Source of the DNA: an uncultured Muribaculaceae bacterium | GTDB taxonomy: Bacteria > Bacteroidota > Bacteroidia > Bacteroidales > Muribaculaceae | Assembly: GCA_910587185.1 (NCBI GenBank) | Contig: CAJULY010000010.1 | Span: 25,605 to 89,604, forward strand | DNA length: 64,000 bases | Reading direction: 5' to 3' | Translations under genes and position numbers: made by a program | In this document: one piece after another, positions 1 through 8,990 of the stretch | How the letters are laid out: each line of letters opens with the position of its first letter | Numbering within the stretch: the first letter of the stretch is position 1 | Notes under the pieces: model-generated | Seen by the model: only the letters and a program-made list of their open reading frames with translations | The model's database searches: none | What the model was told of the DNA's origin: nothing

Positions 1-951
1 AATTACATCGGCGGAACCATCAAGGGTGGCGCCAACTACAATCTTGACCGCCACAATAACGTGTTTTTCAATGCCGGCTTCATCAGCCGCGCTCCTTTCT
101 TCAGCAACGGCGTGTTCCTCTCGGCCCAGACTTCGAATATCGTCAACCCCGATCCTATGAATGAGAAAACCTATTCATTTGAGATCGGTTACGGCTACCA
201 TTCTCCCATTCTGGCCGTCGATGTCAACGCATATTACACTAAGTGGCTCGACAAGACAATGTCAAAGGGCGACCAGATCGACCCGAATATCGCTCAGGAC
301 GGTTCGACTTCCTATTATTTCTCCATGAGCGGTGTTGACGCACGTCACATGGGTATAGAGATCGCGGCCAAGCTGAAACCTGTGAAATGGTTTGAGTTCG
401 ACGCCATGTTCTCTCTCGGCGACTGGATCTGGGATTCGAACGCTACCGGTTATTTCTACAATCAGGACGGTTATCCTCTTGCGAATCTCAACGGTACGCT
501 CGCTTCAGGCATCCTCGCTCCCGATCATCTTTCGGCAACTCTTAACCAGAAAGGTGTGAAGGTCAACGGATCGGCCCAGACCACAACTTCGTTCGGCGTG
601 ACCTTCAAACCCTTCAAGGGATTCCGCATAGGAGCCGACTGGAGCGCAGCCTTCCGCAACTACTCAGATATCAACCTGACTCAGAACAGCCTGCAGAACG
701 GAAAAGAAATCGAAGCCGGAACACCGTGGAGAATTCCATGGGGCAACCAGCTCGACCTCAACGCAAGCTATCGCTTCAAGCTCGGAAACCTCGACGCTAT
801 ACTCTATGGAAATGTCAACAACCTGTGCAACTACAACTACGTTACTCAGGCGCAGACAGGCGTCGGTCAGGTAGGTACATGGAAGGACGCCAACCGCGTG
901 TTCTATTCTTTCGGTCGCACCTACAGCCTGAAGCTTAAAGTCAATTTCTAA
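1..951 (+). CDS. TonB-dependent receptor, C-terminal part (5' end outside window)
   Basis: The reading frame is open from base 1 and stops at the TAA at 949-951, so this is the last ~316 residues of a larger outer-membrane protein. The sequence alternates aromatic and polar residues as in the 22-strand barrel of TonB-dependent receptors. It contains the typical passage around 'NPDPMNEKTYSFEIGYGY' and ends on an aromatic residue (KLKVNF), the usual signal for outer-membrane barrel assembly. Such receptors import bound ligands using TonB energy. A lipoprotein gene follows after 22 bases and is probably co-transcribed, as is common for Bacteroidetes receptor/lipoprotein pairs. Substrate cannot be told because plug and N-terminus are missing. 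Sure of the family, not of the ligand. Confidence 0.85.
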   Translation, partial: NYIGGTIKGGANYNLDRHNNVFFNAGFISRAPFFSNGVFLSAQTSNIVNPDPMNEKTYSFEIGYGYHSPILAVDVNAYYTKWLDKTMSKGDQIDPNIAQDGSTSYYFSMSGVDARHMGIEIAAKLKPVKWFEFDAMFSLGDWIWDSNATGYFYNQDGYPLANLNGTLASGILAPDHLSATLNQKGVKVNGSAQTTTSFGVTFKPFKGFRIGADWSAAFRNYSDINLTQNSLQNGKEIEAGTPWRIPWGNQLDLNASYRFKLGNLDAILYGNVNNLCNYNYVTQAQTGVGQVGTWKDANRVFYSFGRTYSLKLKVNF

Positions 952-973
952 TAAAAAGCTTATCAACAGAATT

Positions 974-3010
974 ATGAAAAATTATATCAATAAAGTTCTG
1001 CTCCTTGGAGGTTGCGTGCTTGCACTCTCTTCTTGCGACGACAACTCGTGGAATGACAAGCTTGACGGCTTCGAGGAACCGCGTCCCACCGACGTGCAGA
1101 CAATCGAATATACCCTGACGGCCAACGATTACAAGACTCTGGCTTCCAACTCAGTCAACAAGGCTCTCGCCGGTGATGACAATGCCAAGGCGCTTTCGGC
1201 TGTCGGTACTCAGGGCTATTTCACCGATGTGATCACTCCGCAGGCTTATATACCGGCATTGCTCAAGGACCCGAAATTCCCTTATTTCACTCTGTCAGAC
1301 GGTTCAGCCATCAAGGTTACCTATAAAATCGCCACTGGTCTTCCTCAGGAAGTGACTGATCTTGCCGCAGCCGCGAAATACACCGTAAGCGAAGCCGATT
1401 ATCAGTCCGTGTGGGGCAGTGAAACGGATTTCGCAAACGCATTCGCTCCTTCCCACACCGCATCGCGCTCTCTCCCCGGGATCCTCAAGACCGCTCTTCC
1501 CGACGCTCAGGCAGGCGACTATGTGATTGTCAATTACAACACCGCCGCTCAGGATCCCAATTTCGGCTCGTCAGAGACTCCGGAATTCAAACTTTCAAGT
1601 GTACTCGGGTCCTTGACAAACATGACCAAAGGCGATGAAATAACGGTGAACGGTTACGTAGCCGCAATTTCAACGCAAGGACCTGTTGTAACTGATGCCA
1701 CGGGATCGGTATTTGTATATGCTCCTACGAATAACAGCACTTTAAAACTTGGCGATCAGATTTCACTCGCCTCTACCTTGGATTCATATAATTATGGATG
1801 GCAGATCGCGAGAGGTTCGACTCCGGAAGTTATGGGCACTCAGGCCGTCAAGAATCCGACTGCAAAAAATTGGACAGCCGCTGAAATGGACCAGTTTGTG
1901 AAAGATGCAATGGCCAGCGGTGCCAAGCCGATCGCTCCGATTTATTCCAAATTTACCGGCAGTGTTATAGTGGATGGCAATTATGTCAACATCAAAGTTG
2001 ACGGTGCTACTGTCCAGCTGAGTCCTTACGGTGCAAGCAATGACTTGAAGGCCCTCTTCAAAAATGGCGAGACAGTAACTCTTGAAGGATATGTCGTTGC
2101 TGTTGCAAGCCGAGGTAAATTCCTGAATGTGATCGTTACAAAGGTAGGCGATAAGGCTATTTCAACTCTCAGCACCCAGGCTGTCGGTTCGCGTGCAGGC
2201 GTTTCTGTCGCTTCGACAAACGAGAACGCTGTCTATAAGTTCGACGGTTCGAAATGGGCCGTTGCTCCCAGCACGGTTGTTCTCTCTCATGCCGATTATC
2301 AGGCAATGGGCCAGAGCCACGACAATCTTTCGGGCACAGTTCCTGCCGACTACCTTCCCATCTTCCTCAAGGGCAAGTATCCGTATGCTGCCGCTGACGA
2401 CGCGATGTTTGTGGTTTATTACTACTACAACGGATCGGAAACCGTCACCAAGTGCGATCAGTACAGCTACGACGGCAACGCATGGACTCTGAACAACGGC
2501 ATCGTTACCGAAACGGCTCAGTTCGTGAGAAGCAAAGGCGTGTGGAATTACGATCCTTCCGTTGTGATCACTCTTGCTCCGGGCCGCGGACAGGCTCTGT
2601 CAACTCTTTATTTCCAGACTTGCGTCGATTGGGTCAAGGATAACGTTGCTGACGGTCCCGCCTACGTTTCAAGCTACGGAAACAACGAGTATTACTGCGG
2701 AACATCGGCATATCAGGGTAATGTCGATCTCCGTCCTTCGGCCGCCAAAACCCAGTATGCGGGCTACAGTTTGATGACCGACGATGAGGTTGTCGCTCTT
2801 GAAAAGAAACGTTTCGAGACCGAGGTGATGCCGGCTGCGCTCGCCAAGCTTCATCCTGACCTGAAGCCTGTTGACGGCGTTGACGTCACTGTCACCATTC
2901 ATTTCGGAGCCTATTACGGAACCACTATCCGTGAACCGAACACCACCATAGTCTTCAAAGTAACCGCTCCCGGCACCTTCGAATTCGTAAGCTGTACCTG
3001 GAACGAATAA
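974..3010 (+). CDS. Surface lipoprotein with two OB-fold-like modules and a thrice-repeated 'DY' module
   Basis: A 678-residue lipoprotein: signal peptide with lipobox LSSC (Cys21) followed by DDN, the acidic stretch typical of surface-exported Bacteroidetes lipoproteins. A module of roughly 55-80 residues recurs at about 45-122, 136-190 and 433-488, each starting with a strand and a 'xxADY' or 'xANDY' helix and ending in a 'VxYxY/N' strand. Between the second and third copies lie two OB-fold-like stretches at about 205-280 ('GDEITVNGYVAAIS', 'TGSVFVYA', 'LKLGDQISL') and 325-392 ('FTGSVIVDGNYVNIKVDG', 'FKNGETVTLEGYVVAV'). It sits 22 bases after a TonB-dependent receptor gene and probably works with it at the cell surface. 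Exact function unknown. A strong terminator follows. Confidence 0.8.
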   Translation: MKNYINKVLLLGGCVLALSSCDDNSWNDKLDGFEEPRPTDVQTIEYTLTANDYKTLASNSVNKALAGDDNAKALSAVGTQGYFTDVITPQAYIPALLKDPKFPYFTLSDGSAIKVTYKIATGLPQEVTDLAAAAKYTVSEADYQSVWGSETDFANAFAPSHTASRSLPGILKTALPDAQAGDYVIVNYNTAAQDPNFGSSETPEFKLSSVLGSLTNMTKGDEITVNGYVAAISTQGPVVTDATGSVFVYAPTNNSTLKLGDQISLASTLDSYNYGWQIARGSTPEVMGTQAVKNPTAKNWTAAEMDQFVKDAMASGAKPIAPIYSKFTGSVIVDGNYVNIKVDGATVQLSPYGASNDLKALFKNGETVTLEGYVVAVASRGKFLNVIVTKVGDKAISTLSTQAVGSRAGVSVASTNENAVYKFDGSKWAVAPSTVVLSHADYQAMGQSHDNLSGTVPADYLPIFLKGKYPYAAADDAMFVVYYYYNGSETVTKCDQYSYDGNAWTLNNGIVTETAQFVRSKGVWNYDPSVVITLAPGRGQALSTLYFQTCVDWVKDNVADGPAYVSSYGNNEYYCGTSAYQGNVDLRPSAAKTQYAGYSLMTDDEVVALEKKRFETEVMPAALAKLHPDLKPVDGVDVTVTIHFGAYYGTTIREPNTTIVFKVTAPGTFEFVSCTWNE

Positions 3011-3043
3011 AATATTTGCATACACTACATTTTTTCATGAGAG

Positions 3044-3082
3044 GAGCCGCTTCACGGGGACGTGGGGCGGCTCTGTCGTTTT
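3044..3082 (+). terminator. Rho-independent terminator after the TonB receptor/lipoprotein pair
   Basis: A 13-pair stem: GAGCCGC (3044-3050) pairs with GCGGCTC (3067-3073), two T/G wobbles follow, then CACG (3053-3056) with CGTG (3061-3064) around a GGGA tetraloop. A short T-rich tract (TCGTTTTA) follows. Confidence 0.8.
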
Positions 3083-3093
3083 AATATGTTATA

Positions 3094-3126
3094 GTTGTGA
3101 TTTTTGGATTCATTTTTGTAACTTTG
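3094..3126 (+). promoter_or_regulatory. Bacteroidetes-type promoter for pheT-yebC
   Basis: The -7 element TAACTTTG lies at 3119-3126 and a -33 element GTTG at 3094-3097, 21 bases apart. This fits the Bacteroidetes sigma-70 consensus TTTG/TAnnTTTG. The pheT start is 27 bases downstream of the -7 element. Confidence 0.75.
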
Positions 3127-3152
3127 CATCCTGAAAACAACAATATAGGATT

Positions 3153-5618
3153 ATGAACATATCATATAACTGGCTCAAAGACTATGCCGATATCCGGCTG
3201 ACGCCTGAGGAGCTTGCTGACGCTCTTACTTCAATAGGCCTTGAAACAGGCTCTGTTGAAGAAGTTGAAAGTATCAGAGGCGGCCTGCGCGGACTGGTGA
3301 TCGGAAAAGTTCTCACATGTGTGGAGCACCCTGACAGCGACCATCTCCATGTCACAACAGTAGATCTCGGCGACGGTACACCGACGCAGATTGTCTGTGG
3401 CGCGCCCAATGTAGCCGCAGGTCAGACGGTGGTGGTTGCCACTGTCGGCACGACTCTTTACGACGGCGACAAGGAATTCAAGATAAAAAAATCGAAGATT
3501 CGCGGCGTTGAATCATTCGGAATGATATGCGCCGAGGATGAAATTGGTGTAGGCACCAGCCACGACGGAATCATCGTCATTGAAGAGAATGTGGCTCCCG
3601 GCACTCCGGCAGCCGAGTATTACGGTCTTTCTTCCGATTATGTTCTCGAGGTTGATCTGACGCCTAACCGCATAGACGCTGCATCGCACTATGGTGTGGC
3701 GCGTGATCTCTGCGCATGGTCGCGCCAGCATTCCGCTCCGTTTACGCTAAGTCGTCCGTCGGTCGATGCGTTCGCTCCCGATCGTGCCGACGGTGCGGTC
3801 ACCGTGCAGGTTGACGATTATGAGGCATGTCCGCGTTACACAGGGATCACCATACGCGGAATCAAGGTCGGCGAAAGCCCCGAATGGCTTCAGCAGCGTC
3901 TGAATGCCATTGGCCTGCGTCCGATCAACTCTGTGGTTGATATAACCAATTATATCCTTCACTCTATCGGTCAGCCGCTTCATTGTTTCGATCTCAACAA
4001 GATAGAGGGCGGAAAGGTGATAGTGAAAAAATGTCCCGAAGGTACGAAATTCGTGACACTTGACGATATCGAGCATACGCTTTCTGCCAATGACCTGATG
4101 ATATGTTCGGCAGAGCGTCCAATGTGTATCGCAGGTGTGTTCGGAGGAAAAGACTCTGGTGTCACTGCCGAGACTACAGATGTTTTCATCGAAAGCGCCT
4201 ATTTCAATCCTACGTCTGTCCGCAAGACGGCCCGGCGTCAGAGCCTCCAGACCGACGCCTCCTTCCGATATGAACGTGGCACCGACCCCAACATCACCCT
4301 TTATGCCGCAAAACTTGCCGCACTGATGGTCAAGGAACTTGCGGGCGGCGAAATCTGCGGGGAACCCATAGACATTTATCCCAACCCGGTTGCGCCGTTC
4401 CCTGTGACGCTCGAATATGACTATCTGCGCCGTCTCGTAGGCAAGGATATAGACAATGCCACTGTGGATTCCATACTCGAATCACTCGAGATACAGAAAA
4501 CGGGCGGTAACGACGAAAAGGCCGACCTGCTCGTGCCTACCTATCGCGTCGATGTGCAGCGTCCATGCGACGTTGTCGAAGATGTGCTTCGCATATATGG
4601 CTATAACAATGTGGTGCCTGACAGCGTTGTCCATTCATCTCTCTCCTATAAGTCGGTTACCGACGCCGACAACGATCTGCGTGTCCTTGTGTCGGAACAG
4701 CTGACCGCCTGCGGCTTCAACGAAATAATGAACAACTCGCTGACTGCACAACGCTACTACGCCGATTCGCAGCAATATCCTCTGGATAACTGCGTCAGCC
4801 TTCTGAATCCTCTGAGTCAGGATCTCGGGGTCATGCGTCAGACTCTGCTTTTCGGAGGTCTTGAATCGGTGGCATATAATGTCAACCGCAAGATGGAGTC
4901 ATTGATGATGTATGAGTTCGGAAATGTCTATTTCAAAAATCCCGAGGCGATCTCGACAGCCGAAAATCCGCTGGCACCTTACAGTGAGGAGAGCCATCTG
5001 GCCCTTTGGCTGACCGGTGAACTGCGTCCTGCCGGATGGCTTCGCCCGGCAGAAGAAGCTACCTTCTACGATATGCGCGCTTATGTTGACAATATACTGA
5101 AACGCATCGGCGTCAATGGCCGGGAACTGAAATACACTCTCGGCTCTGAGCCTGTTTTCAGCGCCTCCATGAGCATCGACACCCGTTCGGGCAAACACAT
5201 CGGATCAATCGGAATCGTTGCAAAACCGGTGCTGAAGATGTTCGACCTGAAACAGCCTGTCATTTATGCCGAGCTTTGCTGGGGTGAACTTGTCAAGATG
5301 GCCCTGAGAAACAAAGTCACATACGCCCCGCTTCCGCGCACAATGGCCGTTAAACGCGACCTTGCCCTTCTTGTGGATACCTCGGTCAGCATGGCACAGA
5401 TCGAGCAGGCCGTGCGTGAAAGCGAACGCAAACTTCTGCGCGAAGTGAGTCTTTTCGATGTCTATGAAGGCAAGAATCTGCCTGAGGGCAAAAAATCCTA
5501 CGCCATAACCATGACTCTTCAGGATGACGAGAAGACCCTCAATGACAAGCAGATCGACGCGGTGATGAACAAGATAATAGCCAACGTTACCAAAAAGACA
5601 GGAGCCGTACTCCGCTAA
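3153..5618 (+). CDS. pheT: Phenylalanine--tRNA ligase beta subunit
   Basis: This 821-residue protein has the full bacterial PheT layout: N-terminal core ('MNISYNWLKDY'), EMAP-like tRNA-binding domain at about 40-150 ('HPDSDHLHVTTVDLGDG', 'IVCGAPNV'), B3/B4 editing region ('LTPNRIDAASHYGVARDL'), B5 domain around 400-475, synthetase-like core, and C-terminal ferredoxin-fold anticodon-binding domain from about 725 ('PLPRTMAVKRDLALLVD'). With PheS (not in the window) it forms the alpha2beta2 cytoplasmic enzyme that charges tRNA-Phe; PheT carries editing and tRNA contacts. Length is normal. It has its own promoter and is followed 26 bases later by yebC. Confidence 0.97.
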   Translation: MNISYNWLKDYADIRLTPEELADALTSIGLETGSVEEVESIRGGLRGLVIGKVLTCVEHPDSDHLHVTTVDLGDGTPTQIVCGAPNVAAGQTVVVATVGTTLYDGDKEFKIKKSKIRGVESFGMICAEDEIGVGTSHDGIIVIEENVAPGTPAAEYYGLSSDYVLEVDLTPNRIDAASHYGVARDLCAWSRQHSAPFTLSRPSVDAFAPDRADGAVTVQVDDYEACPRYTGITIRGIKVGESPEWLQQRLNAIGLRPINSVVDITNYILHSIGQPLHCFDLNKIEGGKVIVKKCPEGTKFVTLDDIEHTLSANDLMICSAERPMCIAGVFGGKDSGVTAETTDVFIESAYFNPTSVRKTARRQSLQTDASFRYERGTDPNITLYAAKLAALMVKELAGGEICGEPIDIYPNPVAPFPVTLEYDYLRRLVGKDIDNATVDSILESLEIQKTGGNDEKADLLVPTYRVDVQRPCDVVEDVLRIYGYNNVVPDSVVHSSLSYKSVTDADNDLRVLVSEQLTACGFNEIMNNSLTAQRYYADSQQYPLDNCVSLLNPLSQDLGVMRQTLLFGGLESVAYNVNRKMESLMMYEFGNVYFKNPEAISTAENPLAPYSEESHLALWLTGELRPAGWLRPAEEATFYDMRAYVDNILKRIGVNGRELKYTLGSEPVFSASMSIDTRSGKHIGSIGIVAKPVLKMFDLKQPVIYAELCWGELVKMALRNKVTYAPLPRTMAVKRDLALLVDTSVSMAQIEQAVRESERKLLREVSLFDVYEGKNLPEGKKSYAITMTLQDDEKTLNDKQIDAVMNKIIANVTKKTGAVLR

Positions 5619-5644
5619 ACTGAAAAAACTAACAAAAACAAGAT

Positions 5645-6379
5645 ATGGGAAGAGCATTTGAATATCGCAAGGCCCGCAAGCTCAAACGCTGGGGCAACAT
5701 GTCGCGTACTTTCACGCGTATAGGCAAGGAAATCACTATCGCCGCAAAGGCCGGCGGTCCTGATCCCTCCACAAACCCGCGTCTGCGTGCGTTGCTGCAG
5801 AACGCCAAAGCTGCCAACATGCCTAAAGACACTGTTGAGCGCGCCATAAAGAAGGCTACCGACAAGGATGCGGGCGATTACAAGGAAATCATCTATGAAG
5901 GATATGGTCCCCATGGCATAGCTATCGTTGTCGAGGCAGCTACTGACAACAATACCCGCACGGTGGCAAACGTCCGTTCTTATTTCAACAAACACGGCGG
6001 TAACCTCGGAACCCAAGGTTCGTTATCATTCCTTTTCGATCATAAGAGTGTCTTCAAGATCAAGCCTACCGAAGGAATGGATCTCGAGGAACTCGAGCTC
6101 GAACTGATTGACTGCGGAGTTGACGAAGTTGAACCCGATGAAGAGGAAATCGTGCTTTACGGAGCTTTCGAGGACTATTCCAATATCCAGCATTTCCTTG
6201 AAAGCAACGGCTACGAGATTATAAGTTCAGAGTTTGTCCGCATACCCAATGATGTAAAGGAACTGAATGACGAGCAGCGGGCCGCAGTCGAGAAACTTCT
6301 CGAAAAATTCGAAGAGGACGAGGATGTCCAGAATGTGTTCCACAACATGAAGGAATCAGATTCAGACACCGAAGAATAA
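5645..6379 (+). CDS. yebC: YebC/PmpR-family transcriptional regulator or translation factor
   Basis: A 244-residue protein with the YebC N-terminus 'MGRAFEYRKARKLKRWGNMSRTFTR', the conserved 'ARAGGPDP' region (here AKAGGPDPSTNPRLR), the 'NMPKDTVERAIKKA' helix and the 'YEGYGPHGIAI' strand. YebC proteins are described both as DNA-binding regulators and as factors that help ribosomes through proline-rich stretches. It is 26 bases downstream of pheT and probably in the same transcript. The acidic C-terminus (last ~40 residues) is usual in Bacteroidetes homologues. Confidence 0.95.
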   Translation: MGRAFEYRKARKLKRWGNMSRTFTRIGKEITIAAKAGGPDPSTNPRLRALLQNAKAANMPKDTVERAIKKATDKDAGDYKEIIYEGYGPHGIAIVVEAATDNNTRTVANVRSYFNKHGGNLGTQGSLSFLFDHKSVFKIKPTEGMDLEELELELIDCGVDEVEPDEEEIVLYGAFEDYSNIQHFLESNGYEIISSEFVRIPNDVKELNDEQRAAVEKLLEKFEEDEDVQNVFHNMKESDSDTEE

Positions 6380-6406
6380 TTGAAACACCTAAATCGCTAA
6401 AAGATC

Positions 6407-6440
6407 CCGGCCGTTACATTCATGTATCGGCCGGATTTTT
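6407..6440 (+). terminator. Terminator after yebC
   Basis: CCGGCCG (6407-6413) pairs with CGGCCGG (6428-6434), continued inward by TACAT/ATGTA (6415-6419 with 6422-6426), followed by ATTTTTATT. The stop codon of the convergent channel gene (6420-6422) lies inside the hairpin loop. Confidence 0.8.
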
Positions 6441-7148
6441 ATTGGTGGGAGCGGGGATTTTCGAAGGGGAGAGTGTGTTCAGCCTTTCCCTGACCGCATT
6501 GGTGACCACTACAGTTATAAGCGGGAAAATTACCGTTCCCATACTTGGTAGTACGGCACATACTATTTTCCCGGTTCCGGTGACGGGATAGACATTGCAG
6601 CCGGCGGTAGTGGCTACGGAAAAAGCCCACCATAGAGCGTCGCCATAGTTCTGGATGCCCGGATTCACTCCGTGTTCAAGTTCATAGAACAGAAGGCTGC
6701 CGCAGTAGATGAACGCAAGAAGAATCACGCTATATGAGGCAAAGATGTTGGTCAGCCTGTTGCGGGAAATGTATCCCACCACTATCGACATTGCGAGAGC
6801 ACCGCGTGCAAGCGGGACGAAACGCAGAAAATAGAGCGATTCATAGGTCAGAGGTATGTTCAGTCCGGCAACGATGTTAAGATAAGGGATCGACAGTATC
6901 AGGAACAGAAACCGACGCTTGCAGTAACGGCTCTTCTGTCGCGACATGTAAAGCTCTATGAAGAAATCGGCTATGAACACGTAGCAGACCCAGAGCTGGA
7001 AGGTCATGTAATGTCTGTCGGAAAAAAACTCTATGCCTTTCAGACCCAGGACCGAAAGATAGATTATCAGTCCGGCAGAGAGCGTGATTATGATGGCATT
7101 GAGGACATTGTAAATCAGCTGCTTGTGCTTTGTAATAAAAGGCGTCAT
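6420..7148 (-). CDS. Six-TM ion channel-like protein with an atypical selectivity filter
   Basis: About 242 residues when started at the ATG at 7148 ('MTPFITKHKQ'). Upstream extension to 7247 would overlap the divergent porT region and adds no recognisable domain. Hydrophobic segments at about 14-35, 48-65, 77-95, 108-125, 130-155 and 195-220 and a pore helix before the last segment ('ALWWAFSVATTAG') give the voltage-gated-like K+ channel layout. The filter reads TTAGCNVYP (residues 180-188; 6585-6611) instead of the canonical TVGYGD. There are few regularly spaced arginines in the fourth segment, so voltage sensing is doubtful. Probably an inner-membrane cation channel; ion unknown. It converges on yebC and ends within its terminator. 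Confidence 0.75.
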   Translation of the reverse strand: MTPFITKHKQLIYNVLNAIIITLSAGLIIYLSVLGLKGIEFFSDRHYMTFQLWVCYVFIADFFIELYMSRQKSRYCKRRFLFLILSIPYLNIVAGLNIPLTYESLYFLRFVPLARGALAMSIVVGYISRNRLTNIFASYSVILLAFIYCGSLLFYELEHGVNPGIQNYGDALWWAFSVATTAGCNVYPVTGTGKIVCAVLPSMGTVIFPLITVVVTNAVRERLNTLSPSKIPAPTNKNPADT

Positions 7149-7260
7149 GATGAAGCTTGTGCCTGATTGGGAATATAATGACAACGTCGGGGGAGTTTCT
7201 TTTGTTCCGTAGCGCTCGCGGGGAAACAATAAAAGGATGCGATCCAACGTTTATAGATCA

Positions 7261-8004
7261 ATGAAACAGACACGGATCATCCTTATTTTTTCAATCATAT
7301 TATTTTTTGGACTGCTTGAATCGCCTTTATCGGCCCAGCGGTTCAATGACCGGCTCCAGAACAGGCCTTATGCCGATCTGCGTCCATGGCATCTCGGCTT
7401 TTCTGTCGGAATGCATACGCAGGATCTGTCGTTCACCCATAACGGATTGGTGACCGAGGGGGGACGGAGCTGGTTCATGGAGCAGCCATCGTTTGCGCCC
7501 GGTTTCTGCGTCAATGCCCTGATAGATTTAAGACTCAACGGATTCCTGAATCTGCGCGTTTCTCAAGGGTTATATTTCGGTAGCCGCGATATCAGATTCA
7601 TTGACGTAAATTCATCTGATAATGATGATCCCCTGATCTACAGGCAGAATATCAAATCGACATATATCGTGGCGCCTGTGGATCTGAAATTTTCAGGCCA
7701 GCGTTACCGCAACTGCCGTCCGTATCTGACGGGGGGAATCATGCCGGCCTTTGATCTGACGCGCAAACGCAACGACTATCTGCGATTGAACGCAGCCGAC
7801 TGCTATCTTACCGCAGGATTCGGCTTTGATTTCTATCTTCCGTATTTCAAGCTGAATCCCGAGGTGAAGTTCTGTTTCGGGCTGACTGACATCATAGATC
7901 ATAAACGTCAGGATCTTGCTGATGATCCGGAAAAATACGAGATAACACGTTCGCTCAGGAAAGCGAGATCGAACATGTTTGTGCTAACCTTTTATTTTGA
8001 ATGA
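7261..8004 (+). CDS. porT: PorT/SprT-like type IX secretion outer-membrane protein
   Basis: A 247-residue protein with signal peptide (cleavage near 'PLSA-QRF') and a beta-barrel pattern ('WHLGFSVGMHTQDL', 'YLTGGIMPAFDL', 'MFVLTFYFE' end). PorT of Porphyromonas and SprT of flavobacteria are small barrels required for type IX secretion and show this size and pattern. The ATG at 7261 is chosen over the in-frame upstream codon at 7237 because the signal peptide starts there. Its TGA overlaps the ATG of the next gene (ATGA at 8001-8004), indicating translational coupling to the T9SS operon. The context makes the call firm. Confidence 0.82.
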   Translation: MKQTRIILIFSIILFFGLLESPLSAQRFNDRLQNRPYADLRPWHLGFSVGMHTQDLSFTHNGLVTEGGRSWFMEQPSFAPGFCVNALIDLRLNGFLNLRVSQGLYFGSRDIRFIDVNSSDNDDPLIYRQNIKSTYIVAPVDLKFSGQRYRNCRPYLTGGIMPAFDLTRKRNDYLRLNAADCYLTAGFGFDFYLPYFKLNPEVKFCFGLTDIIDHKRQDLADDPEKYEITRSLRKARSNMFVLTFYFE

Positions 8005-8987
8005 TCGGAGAACGGAAAATGGCAAGCGGTCAAAATAAATACAGACTGAAAGTAATCATCCTCCTGTCGTTTCTGGGAATGATCCGGTCGCACTCTATGG
8101 CGCAGACCGATGCTTTCATGTCGCAATACTACGAGATTCCTACTCTATATAATCCTGCGGCCGCAGGCAGTAGCGGAGACCTGCGTTTCCGTGGAGCGGG
8201 CAGACTGCAGTGGACCGGAACGGAGAATAATCCGAGAAATTTTGCGCTGACCGCAGATATGCCTCTGACCCTTGCCGGCCGCGGGTTCGGTATCGGTGTG
8301 CGGGGTTTCAGTCAGTCGGAAGGTCCTTTGCGAATGATGTCGGCCGGTATGCAGGCCGGCTACAGGTTCAGGCTGGGTGGCGGCTCCCTGACAGCGGCTT
8401 TGGAGGGCCGATACGGCAACGGCTGTCTGAAAGGTTCGGAGCGGAAGGACAACGCTTTCAGTATTGGTGCCGGACTCTTCTATACCCACCCTTCGTTTTG
8501 GGCCGGTATTTCGGGCCTTGATCTCAATTCTCCTGTCATGAGCTTTGTCAGGAGGCCTGAGGAGACTGTTGATCCGGAATCCACCGAGGGATCAGACGTC
8601 ACGGAAACGGAAAATGTCGAAATCAAGACAAAAAGAACTGTCTGCCTGATGGCAGGCGGCAATATTCCTTTGTCGGCCACGTTATTTGAATTGTTGCCGT
8701 CAGTAATCATGAAAAGTGATTTTGACCGGTTGCGGGGAGAGCTTACGGGACGTCTGCGATATAAAAAACTTATATCTTTTGGCGTAGGCTATCGGTTTGA
8801 CGATGCCGTCGTTCTGACTCTCGCCGCGGAAATCAAAGGCTTTTTCATCGGTTACAGCTATGACTGTCCTGTCAGTTCATGGTCCAAAAAGTCAGACGGC
8901 AGTCATGAAATTGTGGCAGGCTACAGTGTAAAGCTTGACTTCCGTCCTAAAGAAAAGAACAAATACAAAAGTATCCGAATAATGTAA
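8001..8987 (+). CDS. porP: PorP/SprF-family type IX secretion membrane protein
   Basis: 328 residues with signal peptide ending near 'SMA-QTDAFMSQYYEIP' and the PorP/SprF hallmark 'YYEIPTLYNPAAAGSSGDLRFRGAGRLQW' spread over residues 43-70. The rest is an outer-membrane barrel ending 'KLDFRPKEKNKYKSIRIM'. PorP-like proteins are thought to anchor or help export T9SS cargo and, with PorK/N, form part of the outer-membrane-associated complex. First codons overlap the end of porT. The ATG at 8019 is a possible alternative start. Followed after 3 bases by gldK. Confidence 0.9.
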   Translation: MIGERKMASGQNKYRLKVIILLSFLGMIRSHSMAQTDAFMSQYYEIPTLYNPAAAGSSGDLRFRGAGRLQWTGTENNPRNFALTADMPLTLAGRGFGIGVRGFSQSEGPLRMMSAGMQAGYRFRLGGGSLTAALEGRYGNGCLKGSERKDNAFSIGAGLFYTHPSFWAGISGLDLNSPVMSFVRRPEETVDPESTEGSDVTETENVEIKTKRTVCLMAGGNIPLSATLFELLPSVIMKSDFDRLRGELTGRLRYKKLISFGVGYRFDDAVVLTLAAEIKGFFIGYSYDCPVSSWSKKSDGSHEIVAGYSVKLDFRPKEKNKYKSIRIM

Positions 8988-8990
8988 TAT

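Noticed and set aside
7149..7247. N-terminal extension of the channel protein
   Set aside because: Would overlap the divergent porT leader, adds no membrane or domain sequence, and a good ATG exists at 7148.
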